From positions 1,748,501 to 1,812,500 of the forward strand of contig NC_059556.1 of the NCBI RefSeq assembly GCF_905220415.1: a stretch of DNA of 64,000 nt. Reading direction: 5' to 3'. Below are positions 42,307 through 53,520 of the stretch, in pieces; position 1 is the stretch's first letter, and each line of letters begins with the position of its first letter. Position numbers and translations under genes: made by a program. Source of the DNA: Colias croceus. Taxonomy: Eukaryota > Arthropoda > Insecta > Lepidoptera > Pieridae. Under the pieces are notes generated by a model. That model saw only the letters and a list, made by a program, of their open reading frames with translations, was not told where the DNA came from and made no database searches.

Positions 42307-44189
42307 TTAAACACTTGACCGTAATTTGAAGCTTACTTATTGAGACCTGTTTGTTACCCACCTGGTGTACAATATATGGACGCCAATGTGAATTTGAATA
42401 GGTACATAAGTAATTACTTATTTCTTTATTTGAAAGAGTAAGGTGTGCAGATAGTATACCAATAAATCACACAAATTTTTAAATTTTTATATTATTTATA
42501 TTAACAATAAAAAGTTAATCAAATAAGAACCAAAAAGTAAATCATAATGATTAAAAGTATTAGAACTTATGAGATTGGTTCAAGCGTACCTTAGTTAACC
42601 TTTTGGGCTTGAAAAGTTAAAGTTACTACAATTTCCACTATCTTTAGCGTAAATCTGCGAAAGAGCAAGTAACGACTTTTAATTACGCATTTAGATGTTA
42701 CTTACAAAATTAAGCAACAGCTCATCACCGACGAGGCAAGAATACCTCAAACTCAAACCTTTATTTATTCAATTAGACTTCTGTAGAAGCACCATTGAAT
42801 CCTCATAACATAGATTTACCAGCTGTCTCAACTCACACAGTTCTAACCCAACCTGCTACTAGCGGACAAGTAGAGACCTTGGTCTTTACTTTTAGGGTCA
42901 AATAAATTAAAAGGTCATCCCTTGGATAAGGTAATAAAATAAACCAGGTAAGCGGTTTAAATTATAATACAGATAATATGTAACATCCAACCAAAGCGTG
43001 CGGTGTCTATTAATGTTTAGAGCCAACGCCACCGATCATAATATAAACATGGCTGGTACTTTCAGTGCAATGCATGAATTATTTATTTAAAACTGATAGG
43101 TTTTAAACTCTGTACTGGAAACATATAATGAACTCAAGAAGTTAGAGACTAAAATGATAAGAGCTTATCTGTGTCCCAAACCTGCAATTACTACAGCTAA
43201 GTACGTTAAGTTTTAATCAAATTAATTTTAAGGTATAGTTATGGTTTACATCAGAACTTATATACCAAAAGTCTCGGGACTACATAACGTGACTTATTTA
43301 TAATGAAAGTGTTTGTGCATAACATCTAGGCCATCAACAGCTATATGAACGTCAGATAGGAAATGAGCCAAATTTATCCAGTAAGTAACAAAGGTTTTTA
43401 ATTATACTTATTCTAATTCAACCAACTTCTACTAGCTACTCCGTATGTCTTTTGGGTAGACGGAGGCAAATAGGATTTTTCTTCCGACTATAACATTTGA
43501 TATTTGGAAAATGTATACATTTCTGTATACCTTCAGAGTCAGATTCTAGTGGTGCAGCACTAAACACTGTCTATTAGGTGAATGGTGCTGCTGACCGGGC
43601 CTTCAGTTCTGCTTTCCAGAATACCTTCGCCCTTCTCGGTGCTACTACTACTGAAATAGCAGTACTCTTACACGTCGTTCAGGCCTCGAACTGACTAGGA
43701 TTTCTCATATTATCGTTACAACCCTCGCTCGCTCTAACGAGAACAAATTATCGCTAAGGAATTCTGCTGCAGGACAATGGCAACAGATTAATATGCATTA
43801 TTATGTTCAGGAATATGGTGCGTTCTGAATACTATCGTCGTCTGAAGGTATCTCCTTTCGATTAACTGCATTAAGGGTGCAGATCTGATCCCATTTTTGT
43901 TCCGTAGGAATGCTACGACTGCCTAAACGTTAAACTGGACAAAGAAAGTTGCCCTGAATATGGTCGGTTGTTCCAACATGGCAACATCCCTAATATGGCT
44001 AGCTTACCTTAGTTACCCCTTGATTGTAACTGCTACCAATGGAGGCACTGCTCGTGGGTTGTCCACAGTTTTTCGAGTGCAAAAATGAAGAACTGAACTC
44101 GTGGGGATCTATGTCGAATGAATCTGTTTTAAGATTATGAAAGGACAGTTGGTTGTGGATGCGAAGACAGGACGTTACTTTAGTCATCT

Positions 44190-44440
44190 GTAACCACCAC
44201 GAGAGGCAGCCACGGACAGTGATATAGTAAGAACTAAACTAGCAAAGTTTAGTTGGCTTACTAGACTTTGTCATGTTTAAAATGCAGTATATCATCTGTA
44301 TAGAATTGCATTTATGACCATTGATAAACTTAATTCAACCGCAACCACGAGAAGCAGGCACGGATATCGATATAGCAAGAACTAAACCAGAAAGGTTTAG
44401 TTCGCTTATCTGGTATATTTTTAATGTTTCAAAAGCCGTA
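44190..44440. repeat. Diverged direct duplication of about 140 bp
   Basis: The blocks AACCACCACGAGAGGCAGCC ... GATATAGTAAGAACTAAACT and AACCACGAGAAGCAGGCACG ... GATATAGCAAGAACTAAACC follow each other, each ending with an AAGTTTAGTT-type stretch and a TGTATAGAATTGCATTTAT-like tail. Two copies only. Confidence 0.6.
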
Positions 44441-44465
44441 TAGTCTGTATTGCATTGCATTTATT

Positions 44466-44483
44466 GCCCCCCCCCCCCCCCCC
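44466..44483. repeat. Poly-C tract
   Basis: An uninterrupted run of about 18 C, striking in this AT-rich DNA; the exact length may vary or be mis-assembled. Confidence 0.85.
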
Positions 44484-45461
44484 TTCAAATCAAAGAAATG
44501 TGAAGTCATCTGGCAGAGCTTTCTCGTGAAGGGTAGGGGTTCCAAGTAATATCTAATAATACGAGGCTTTTGTTTGGAAGGATTGACCTTCCGTTATTAA
44601 TTATCCTCTATCCTAAGTAACTCAATAGTCAGAATTCACAGCACTCGTTGAGTCCTTAAACGTTTTACGTTAATAGTTGCATATAAGTTTATTATATAAT
44701 ATAATAATCCTGGTGGGATGACAAGAAACTTGTCTAAGCAAATGATTATCCTAATCCCTCAGCGATTTATTGTTTGAGCCCTGAAGAAAAACTCATGGGT
44801 GCCATAATGAGGCCAAACGGGTTGATAAACGAGTCGAATAAATTGCCTACAAGATCGGGCAACTAAAGTAGGCCTATGAGAGGTCAACTATACATAACCA
44901 ATCGTAATTTGTTACATTCAATCGCTTTGCGATTAAAAAATCTCTTCAGGTGATTTTATGTGAAAATTGGTCGGCTAGTGCCATGAAATTACGATAACAA
45001 ATATACCATTGACACAAGGCTTGGTGACAATCCTGGAAACCACCGCCACAAATCATCTGCGAGATGATATTTGATCAGACTCGCCTCCCTTTGTTGTGAT
45101 TCTCTGCATTGTGAGGCTCTGCATTGGTAAATACAATTTGTTCAAGTCGCAATTTCCATAATTGATAAACCAATGGTGGTTTCCTGATTAAATAAGCGTA
45201 AGCTAACCTTTTAGGATACAAATTATTCATTTCATGCGTCCATTATTTAACGTCTCTTACCTATTTTATTGTATTTATTAGGTTATATTACTATACTTAT
45301 ATTGTATAGATGGCCCACTGTGAATTAGATTTCAAAACCTTTTTCTACCTACCTTAGAAGAGTGAAGATCCGTTACTGTCATCTCTAACATTTTCGTGGG
45401 TCCTCGTTGACGAAAGCAAATATCTATGATCATTTTAATGATCAATCCTTTGTATATTTGC

Positions 45462-45660
45462 ACCAACCGCAATCAAAGCCCCGCGAGGGCCGATATATAT
45501 TTGCACCATTTCCCCGTGAGGGACGGTCGTAATCAAAGCCCCGCGAGGGCTGATATATATTTCCACCATTTCTCCTTGAGGGCGGTTGTAATCAAAGCCC
45601 CGCGAGGGCTGATATATTTGCACCTATTTCCCTGCGAGCGACAGCTGCGCGAGGGATGTT
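45462..45660. repeat. Minisatellite, about 3.5 copies of a 59-60 bp unit
   Basis: AATCAAAGCCCCGCGAGGGC recurs at 45471, 45531 and 45590, each followed by a GATATAT...CACCATTTC block and a (G)TGAGGG block. A fourth, diverged unit follows. Open frames on both strands here come from the multiple-of-three period. Confidence 0.9.
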
Positions 45661-47794
45661 TGTAATTTGAAATAAGTAGGGCCTTCCCAAAAATACTTAA
45701 TAGTCACCCTGCGAGGGTGGGTTTAACCTGGCTAACGAACCTAACCTGCGAGGAGTAGCGGTTAAACCTAGCGGCCACATTTATGTAATCTGCTTCGAGC
45801 AAGATTTAAGGTGCTAATATAAAATTAGAAGTTAATAATCATTTAAAATAATAATATAGTAACAAGGTACTTTAACTTATTTTCCAATGCTAGCAACAGC
45901 TGTCCAGGATGAAATAAGAATTGATTTGACAATGGTAATTAATTGTTATGTATATATAAAAAGAAGGCTTTAACTATTTAATAAAGTCAAAATTCAAATC
46001 ATTTACACAAAATTTTAAAATGAACTTCGATTCATATTTAATTTCATACAATCGATGTCACATTCAGTTGCTTTATATCCGTTAACATTCCTTACGAACG
46101 CAGCCATACGTGGCCATACCATCGTAGGACGGTTTTATTGCACAAAATAATCTCCGCTCACCCGCAATTTTTTACTTTTTGTCAAGGTGTACAAGTTTAT
46201 AATATTATTCTAAAACGTTAGAATATGTGAATAGTAAATCCTTTGAAATGTCTCTAAATTTAATTTCTAATTAAGGTATCTCGATAACTATACGATAACG
46301 TCTCTTTCCAAACTAGAAAATTTAAATGTAAAATTTTGGCACTTACTCGTTTTAACCAAAAAGTTGCATCATTTGAAACATAGGAAACGTAATATAAATA
46401 AAAGTAATTTTCAAACCAAAATTGCTGTGTGTAATACCTATGTCTATTTTCGCTTATATACGGATCAGATTAATACTCATAAAAGGACACGTATAGACTA
46501 CGGATACTTTTGAATGTGTGGTACGTTCATGGTACCTACTGAACATGTGCATTGTGCGTATTCCATCATTATTCAGATGAGCGGCTAACTCCCGGACGAT
46601 TTATAACATATCTCGACATGTTCGGACACGTTGTGATTCGTGCAATTACGCTAACATCAATTTGTTCCTGTTATAGGTAATACCTATATAATTTGTTCTT
46701 TGAGCTGACTCATCTCGTTCGATAATTTTTAGTTATAAACTATACTCCGAACCGTTCTAGTGATAACGACAATGTAATAAAGTCGTAGCAATGGATTGCA
46801 TGCCTGTTAAGCTTTGAGTTGGCTCATAGGATTAGCCTTGGATTTATCCATACATACTATTAATATTCACTTGTAACCTTGTAATAAAAACACATTAAAA
46901 ATGAAATAAAATAAAAATATCTATATAAAAGAGAGGGTATTTGATATATTTAGTCAATATCAAATAATCACAAAAGTAATATTAACGATACGAGTAAAGC
47001 CGAACGGTAAATCCGTTAAAATCTGCTTTACTCACAGTATTAGAAATTCAAATATTCATTAGTATATATTGCATTACTTATAAAATATTTCAAAAGAAAA
47101 GTTACTATTTCACGTAAAATGTAACGGTTGTATCGTTAATTTTAAATATCTAACATGCTATTAAGTATTTAAAGCATATTGAAAAATAAACTATTGCTGA
47201 AGGATTCACTAAAAGACCTCAGCATTTTAAATAAGGTCCAACGGATATACCGTCGATTTAAAAGATTTTTGCTCATTTTTAAGTAAAATGTCATTACAAT
47301 AGATGTAAAAATAACTCACTGTACCGATCCGACGGGATACACTTTTTCACACTTTTAGCACTTGCAATATGCAATACTTAATACTTAATAGCACCAAGGT
47401 TGTAGTCTTGTAGACAACCTTCTCGCGGCGGAAGCTAGACGCCAATGAAGAAGATCTAGCGCCTGCACATTATCGTGCGCCGGCCGCGCCACCTGGTGAG
47501 AGGTGTGCCGTGTGCGAGAGAGATAGCATATATACAACGAGAAAGAGAGGGAAAATAGGCGGAAAAAGCTAGGTACCTTCTCAATAAGTAAGCTTCAAAT
47601 TACGGTCAAGTGTTTAATAGGACCTCAGAAAGGCAGTTTTTTGTGTTTTTTTTTTTTTTTTAAATCAGGTGGCAATATAGTTGCCACTGCCTGTAAATAA
47701 AACGAAAATATTCTGAAAATGGCTTATTTATTAGTGGTAAAATCAGATTTTTTCACAAGTTTTGAAGCAAACTGGACATTTTTATCGTTATAAT

Positions 47795-48040
47795 CTAATT
47801 GGAGGAATGAAATAAATCAAAGCAAGGTACTACACAAAGCGGCACCTTGCACATGGAGCACTGTATCTTGGACCTCTTATTATTAGTTTTTGTGCTGCAC
47901 ATTCGACAGTGACGCCACGATTCAATTTTTTCATGTTTGTGGATGCCAACATTAGAAAGTCGAATTTCTTGATCTACTCCTATTATCTTCTGGCTATGCG
48001 TAGACATTTTTGACTTCTTTTTCAAGTACTGAGGTTCTAG
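47795..48040 (-). pseudogene. piggyBac transposase, cysteine-rich C-terminus
   Basis: Reads EKIESWRHCRMCSTKTNNKR, SKIQCSMCKVPLCVVPCFDL, FHSSN then stop. CRMC-x-CSxCKVPLCxxPCF is the zinc-binding tail of piggyBac transposases. Upstream the open frame runs without a break into unrelated LINE sequence (from about 48040), so the 177-codon frame is a fusion of two fragments, not a gene. Confidence 0.75.
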
Positions 48041-48171
48041 ATATCTAGATGGCAGATACACTGTATTCCTTGTCAAAGAAAAAGATTTAATACATAAGTT
48101 AATGTCAAAGTAAATAAATGCATCACGATGATGATTTGTTAGGTTATACAATTTTAAATTCATATTATGAA
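48040..48171 (-). pseudogene. LINE 5' coding-region fragment
   Basis: Encodes KLYNLTNHHRDAFIYFDINL and SFSLTRNTVYLPSRY, nearly the same as 56311-56440 next to the large LINE. It is therefore a piece of the same LINE family. The adjoining piece lies at 48536-48740, beyond an inserted Helitron. Confidence 0.6.
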
Positions 48172-48535
48172 CTAGCTTCCGCCCGCGACTCCGTCCGCGC
48201 GGATGTCCTTCTTCGCGTGGATGGTTTATTTCTCCATTTTGAGTACATAACTCTGACAATGACATCTTATAAAAAAAAAAAAATCCACTGCGGGTAACGC
48301 AACGTGTGTTCGCGGTTCTATAGAACAACGTCTATGGATAAAACTGAAAAATTAAGATTTTTTTTTTCTACGTATTTTTCCAGGATAAAAAGTATCCTAT
48401 TTTACGCCCAGGATAATAAGGTATAATTATACCAAGTTTCATCGAAATCGAACCGTTAGTTTTCACGTGATGTCTTCACATACAGACAGACAGACAGACA
48501 GACAAAAAATTTTTTAATCACATATTTGGGTTTGG
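48172..48535 (-). mobile_element. Non-autonomous Helitron inserted in a LINE fragment
   Basis: On the minus strand it ends CGGACGGAGTCGCGGGCGGA, AGCTAG before T, the usual lepidopteran Helitron end. Inside are a GTTTTCACGTGATGTC block and an (ACAG)n microsatellite at 48479-48503. The 5' boundary near 48535 is approximate. Confidence 0.6.
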
Positions 48536-48740
48536 TATCGATCCAGTAACACCCCCTGCTATTTATTTTTTCAATATTTTCAATGTACAGAATTGACCCT
48601 TCTACAGATTTATTATATGTATAGATTAATCTATTTTGTTCCTGTGTTAAACCAGGTAGGTATGGCAATGTACACAACATAAATTTACATTTAGTCTTAC
48701 TACTAATATCTAACATTTTTTTTAAATCCTACATCAATAT
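48536..48740 (-). pseudogene. LINE ORF1 fragment, esterase-like
   Basis: Reads MLDISSKTKCKFMLCTLPYL, PGLTQEQNRLIYTYNKSVEG, ILYIENIEKINSRG. The FxLxTLPY...N...YN pattern resembles the esterase-like domain of CR1-type LINE ORF1 proteins. It appears to be the upstream part of the fragment at 48040-48171. Confidence 0.4.
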
Positions 48741-48756
48741 CCTTATTATTTATATT

Positions 48757-48927
48757 TAAACTGTCCAGCATATGTTCATCAATTAAATGGAACAGCAGAG
48801 ATATACAATCGTACATTAATGGATATGGGTAGATGTCTTTTATCAGAAGAAGGTAGAAAGAAGATGGTGGCCAGAAATAATTAAAACAGCTGCTCATCTT
48901 AAGAACAGAACTTTGACTAATACTATT
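48757..48927 (+). pseudogene. Copia integrase fragment, left of insertion
   Basis: Reads VHQLNGTAEIYNRTLMDMGR, CLLSEEG and, after a one-base slip, RWWPEIIKTAAHLKNRTLTN to TI at the insertion point. HQLNGTAExxNRT contains the catalytic Glu of Ty1/copia integrase. It continues at 51842. Confidence 0.8.
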
Positions 48928-49119
48928 CTGCCGCCCTATCGAAGAGTGCTATAACTAGGTTTTGACTACTTTCGAGATATTCGCGGTTAAAGATTTAATT
49001 TTTGTTTTGTGTGTATCTTCGTAACTACAAAAGCTATTGGTTTGAAACTTTTACTAAACGACTGATAAAATAATGCTTAATTTTATGTAGTATATTATAT
49101 TTGTACATTAGTTTATATA

Positions 49120-49968
49120 TATGTTACCGGAAATGTATGAAATCAAGGAATTGTATTCAATTCCTAGGAAATGGGTACAATTCCGATACCATTTAGGAAA
49201 TGTATAAAATATTGTTTAAAAAACTATTTAATGCATACATATCCTAGGAAATGTATAATCTTCCTAGGAATTGTATAAAGTAAATGCTTTCTGTAATAAA
49301 ACACGTTTTTTTTTTTATTATAGCTCTTATATACAATCGGGTAACAGTCATACCGTAAAATTGTAATAATATTATGTTTATATTATTATCTTACTAATTA
49401 ACATTTTAAAAATCAACTATCTAACTTTTAACGTAAATATCACAAAATCAACTTATACATATTTATTCTTATAAAATCAAATTTTCATTTGGCAAGTAAT
49501 CAGTCCCGTCGTCCCGCTGTCCCCGCGTATATTTGGCGCAGTCGGATTGTATAATCCGCCGTATTATATTACGGCTAGTAGCTGTTTTAATATGCCGAAA
49601 ATTCGTCTTTTTCCAAAATTCTACAAAAAGACGGTCAAGAGTCGACGGAGCCCCACGAAGTGGGGCTCCTATTTCTGTGTAGTTTTAAAAACACCTAACC
49701 TAACCCACCCCCTTATCCAAACCAAAAATTTCTGATTACGAATTATCGGCATAGTTAACTAAAAAATGCGGACCGTTGGTAAACGGCCAGATTATATACA
49801 ATTTGCCTGCGATATATCAATATCTTAAATGTAATTGCATTTCCGATAGCTATTTAGGAAATGTATAGATTTCCTAGGAAATGTGTATAAAATAATTTAT
49901 TTCACACATTTCCGTGCGATTTTAGGAATTGTATACAATGACGGATTACATACATTTCCGGTAACATA
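49120..49968. mobile_element. MITE T1 copy 2, nested
   Basis: 849 bp with TATGTTACCGG ends and TA flanks; same orientation and layout as 18130-18900, with the same dense CCTAGGAAATGT palindromes. The central hairpin (49647-49669) has the same 10-bp stem length as copy 1 but a paired G:C to A:T change and a reverse-complemented loop (GAA instead of TTC). Only two CCTAA units follow. Confidence 0.8.
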
Positions 49969-50884
49969 TACACTAAAAACCGCAATAATGTTTTTATCTT
50001 TAGGACTTATGAATCGTTTTATTATAGCATTCCTAATCATAACTGCAATAACTACCTACACTACTTATTACAGTTTTTTTTAGTAAACCAACATATTGCT
50101 CTTTTGTGTAGCACAAACTATATGATGCCCTATAGTTTCTTCCAACCATAAGTGCAATAACTGTCCTAGTTATTGCGGTTTTCCTTAGTGAAATATTTTA
50201 ATTAGATGGTTGATTACAAGAACATAATAAGTTTTTATGAAAATATATTAAAAAAAACAAAGTTATTTGGTGTGAAAATATTTATTTATAAAGTTCAATT
50301 ATATGAAAATGTAAAAATCTAAACAAAATTGTTTTCAATGAAATCACTTTAAGTGTTTTCTTACTTACATAATACTTTCAACAATTACAAAATCAACAAA
50401 TTCTCTTATAATACATCTTCTCTTTTACAAAATTTTTATCTATTTCCTTATATTAAAAACAGTATAAAGTCTATATTTAAAAAGGCACATTATGAGACCA
50501 ATCTTTAAATCAGTCTTAATTCAATTAAAGTACCTACTTACTTAACCTAAAGCAAAATTATTGCGTAAGAAAATATTTATTAATAAGTTATTTACTTACT
50601 TATTGCAGAAAATATTAAAATCTAAAAAATTACCTCTTGAAAATAAAATAAATGTTTTCTTTCCTAATAATTTCAACAGTTACTTCAATCAAATCACAAC
50701 TTAAAATCTTTGTATTTACACATATTAATAGTAATAACAAACTAAACAATCTTTTGAATACTTTTCTCTTTGCTTATACCAAAAACATTAACACTTAATC
50801 TAATAAGGCACATTATGAGATCATTCTTTAAATCAGTCTTATCGCAACTTAAAAAGCAGTTTGTTAATCTTAATTTAATCTATG

Positions 50885-51496
50885 TTTGACACTTGCGAAG
50901 ATACTGGTAAGTTTAACCAAAAACTCCTTCTCGTCTCTGGCATCAGAGGCAACAATTCTGATATTATTCTTTCTTTTCGATCTTTTGTTATACCTCTGAA
51001 TACAGTTTTATTTTTAATATCTGGATTTTTTTTTATTTTTCATAATTTTCGTTTGTAGGAAATCTAATTCTCTCCAATCTGCTGCATGTTTTTCTTTGAC
51101 TTTCAATGAAAATTGTCCCCTTTCAGCCTTGACTGCCAAAATATTTTTTAAGTATATCCTTGGTTGTGTGTTTCTTATTTTGTGCTGAGACGATAGGTCT
51201 TGATAAAAATAAAAATCTGATGTAGCTCTTACCATGTTTTTCTTAGAATTTGACAATTTTACATCAATTTTTTTTTCTCGCATTTGAATGCCATAAAACC
51301 AAAAATATAAATTCAATTTTACAGCATCCACACAATCGTCAAAATCATAAACTTTTTGTTTATTTTTTAATGACTTTTCAACTTGGTGGTGAAAATGGTC
51401 AGCCGACATGAATGTGTGGCCGGGTTCGAAATATTTTATTGTAATAGATTCAGCAGCAATCAGATGACTTTTAACTATGTTTACTAAGAAAGTCAT
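50885..51496 (-). pseudogene. DUF7869/Sola-like transposon protein, C-terminal part (copy E)
   Basis: Reads KYFEPGHTFMSADHFHHQVE, KVYDFDDCVDAVKLNLYFWF, HAADWRELDFLQTKIMKN, then after a slip in an A-run NPDIKNKTVFRGITKDRKER and IISELLPLMPETRRSFWLNL to a stop near 50885. GHTFMSADxxHHxVE is the counterpart of GHTQNEGDSVHSVIE in copy B. The N-terminal half is missing, so this element would depend on a relative to move. Confidence 0.6.
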
Positions 51497-51841
51497 TTAG
51501 TAAGCTAGACATTTTAATTAATAAGTTTCCTCATGATAACTGCAATAACTCTTACTTGTTGCGCATGACTAATAATGTGCTAGTAAGTTTATGAAACGTA
51601 CTGGTCATAAGTGCAATAACTGGAATATTGCGGTTATTTTATGTAATATTACAAAATATCAAAGCTATCCAAGTCATAACTCAAGATATTTCGATTATGA
51701 TTAGCTACTTACAAATCGTAATATAAGATATTGCAGTTATGATAACCAACAGAACAGAAGCTCATTTTCCTGATTACGGATATGGTCTTAAGTCAATTTG
51801 CCCAAAAACTCGACTTATTGCACTCTTCGTTAGGGCGGCAG

Positions 51842-52620
51842 TATTGAAAGGAAAACACCATATGAAATATTTTTCAACAGGAAGCCATCTGTCAAAAATT
51901 TGAGAATGTATGGAAGTAAAGTGTTTGTTAGAATACCCGAGGAACGGAGAAGGTCTAAATGGGATAAGAAAGCAGAAGTTGGAATTTTACTTGGTTATAC
52001 TGATACTGGATACAGAGTGCTAATTAACAACAGAGTTATTATTGCTAGAAATTGTGATATAATTGAGGAAGATGTTAAATTGTGTGGTTTTGAAGGGAAG
52101 GATGAAAATTATACTGAATATGAAATACAAGAAAAGGAAATGGAAGATAAAAAGACACAAGAGGAATGAGATACAATTAAACACTCGGAAAATGAAGTAT
52201 GTAGCAGGAATTAAAAATGAAGAAAAGAATAAAAGATCAAGAAGACAAGTCAAAACCCCACTTCGTTTTGATGAATAATTTGGTTATTATTGCATATACA
52301 GTAATTACTACGATGCTTTGACTCCAGTTGATTTTCAGGAGGCGACATGTGATGAGGCAATGAAATGGAAAGCAGCAATGGATAACAGTTTAATGAAAAA
52401 TAACACATGGACTCTAGTTGACAAACCTCCTAAGGACAAAAAGGTAATTGATGTGAAATGGGTGTATAAAAAGAAAAGTGAAAATGAAAAAATGAATACA
52501 AAGCTAGGTTAGTAGTAAAAGGTTTTCAACAAACAAATTGTATGGATGATACTTATTCTCCTGTTGCTAAAATGCTGACACTTAAATTACTATTATCTTA
52601 TTGTTTTGTGTGTCTTATTG
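51842..52620 (+). pseudogene. Copia polyprotein remnant, integrase end and start of RT
   Basis: Continues from 48927 as ERKTPYEIFFNRKPSVKNLR, MYGSKVFVRIPEERRRSKWD, KKAEVGILLGYTDTGYRVLI, then an acidic linker. From 52318 it reads DFQEATCDEAMKWKAAMDNS, NTWTLVDKPPKDKKVIDVKW and, after a slip, YKARLVVKGFQQTNCMDDTY, SPVAKMLTLKLLL. These are the standard copia blocks (WxxAMxxEMxxxxxNxTWxLV, YKARLVxKGFxQ, YSPVxK). The rest of RT and RNase H is deleted. Confidence 0.85.
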
Positions 52621-52652
52621 TTTATTGTTTTACAATATAAATGTAAGGAAGC

Positions 52653-52818
52653 GTGTTGGAATAAGAGTACATTTATATTGGCAACACTGAAAGGTATTCG
52701 CGTAGACAAGATGGCTGATGCCGGTTAGCAAGGTTAAAAATATGTAAAAGTGTAAACTGTTCTTTTCTCTATTAAAGTTAAGTGAAGCTAAAACATGGTG
52801 TTTTCAATATAAATTAAC
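52653..52818 (+). repeat. Probable Copia 3' LTR
   Basis: Starts TGTTGGAATAAGAGTACATT and ends ATAAATTAACA, with the TG...CA borders of copia LTRs, directly after the truncated pol. It contains a CTATTAAAG polyadenylation-like signal. No second LTR is in the window. Confidence 0.6.
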
Positions 52819-52879
52819 AAAACATTTGTTAATTCTGTCAGCACTATATTCGGTGACTTGTTTCTGTAAAATAATATAA

Positions 52880-53200
52880 TATAAATAAAATAAAATAAAT
52901 AAAAAAGCCTTTTATTTCTTACAAATAGTTACATACAAAAATATTAAATCTTAAGCTATTATAACAAAAAAAATCTATTACTTAGCTTTAAATTATAAAT
53001 CTATTACAGTTTTACATTGTTAACAAACTATTGCAAGAACCCCTCGTTTGTGAGGGTGAAGGCCTCCTCCAGAGCACCTCACCTGGCCCTACACCTCGCC
53101 TTGTCCATCCAACGACCGCCAGCCACCTGCACAATGTCAACCGTCCACCGGGATACTTGTCTGACTCTCTTTCTGGAGCCCGATGGGGTAAAATAATATA
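52880..53200 (-). pseudogene. LINE 3' end (RTE-like)
   Basis: The minus strand ends WxxLEEAFTLTNEGFLQ and a stop near 53030, a usual RT C-terminus in insect LINEs, followed by a short 3' UTR and an AATAA-rich tail at 52875-52900. Upstream the frame is broken. Confidence 0.45.
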
Positions 53201-53214
53201 CATATTAATAAAAC

Positions 53215-53450
53215 GTCCATCTGGTCAGGGAAAGTACCTACAGCGCCACCTATCAGGTCTGATTATGATTTTAAACCGTACAGAAGCACAATGAAATGTA
53301 CACTCAAATATTCATCCAAATCGGTTCATGTGATTAGGAGGAGTGACTGCAGCGCCACCTTCTGGGCCCAATTGTGTTTCTAGATCACCCAGGAACTCAA
53401 TTTAATATACACAAAAATTTTCGAAATGTAATCTTTCACATTACTATGTA
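53215..53450. repeat. Two diverged direct copies of an 'ACAGCGCCACC' repeat
   Basis: The blocks around 53241 (CTACAGCGCCACCTATCAGG...) and 53349 (CTGCAGCGCCACCTTCTGGG...) are followed by similar sequence ending in aligned AT-rich stretches. A non-coding dispersed repeat type often seen in moths. Confidence 0.4.
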
Positions 53451-53520
53451 AATTTGAATATAAACCTGTTACATTCGCTATGTACTTAAAACAGGGGTAC
53501 ATATCAAACATCGTCTACAA

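Larger units (their letters stand above)
42307..47620. mobile_element. 5.3-kb segment bounded by inverted repeats, no gene recognised
   Basis: The left edge reads TATTAAACACTTGACCGTAA, TTTGAAGCTTACTTATTGAGA; the right edge (about 47580-47620) is its reverse complement for about 40 bp. Beyond the shared 40 bp the right end carries another 135 bp that matches the loop of the adjacent MITE. Between the ends I see no transposase, only AT-rich sequence with two tandem repeats and a long poly-C. It could be a large non-autonomous transposon or two MITE ends that happen to face each other. Confidence 0.5.
48928..51841. mobile_element. 2.9-kb DNA transposon with 4-bp TSD, inserted in Copia
   Basis: Ends are inverted copies of CTGCCGCCCTAACGAAGAGT with single mismatches, flanked by TATT (48924-48927 and 51842-51845). 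One TATT copy restores the Copia frame (LTNTIERKTPYEIFF). Many subterminal copies of GCAATAACT and AAGTGCAATAACTG fill both ends. It holds the C-terminal part of a DUF7869/Sola-like protein and a nested MITE (49120-49968). A 4-bp duplication with this type of protein fits the Sola superfamily; the name is an inference. Confidence 0.75.

Noticed and set aside
45426..45665. 79-codon frame over the 60-bp minisatellite
   Set aside because: The period of 60 keeps the frame open automatically; the predicted peptide is repetitive and has a counterpart on the other strand.
47795..48328. Single 177-codon gene ending in a zinc-rich domain
   Set aside because: Its parts match a piggyBac tail, a LINE fragment and a Helitron end; the frame is open across the junctions by chance.
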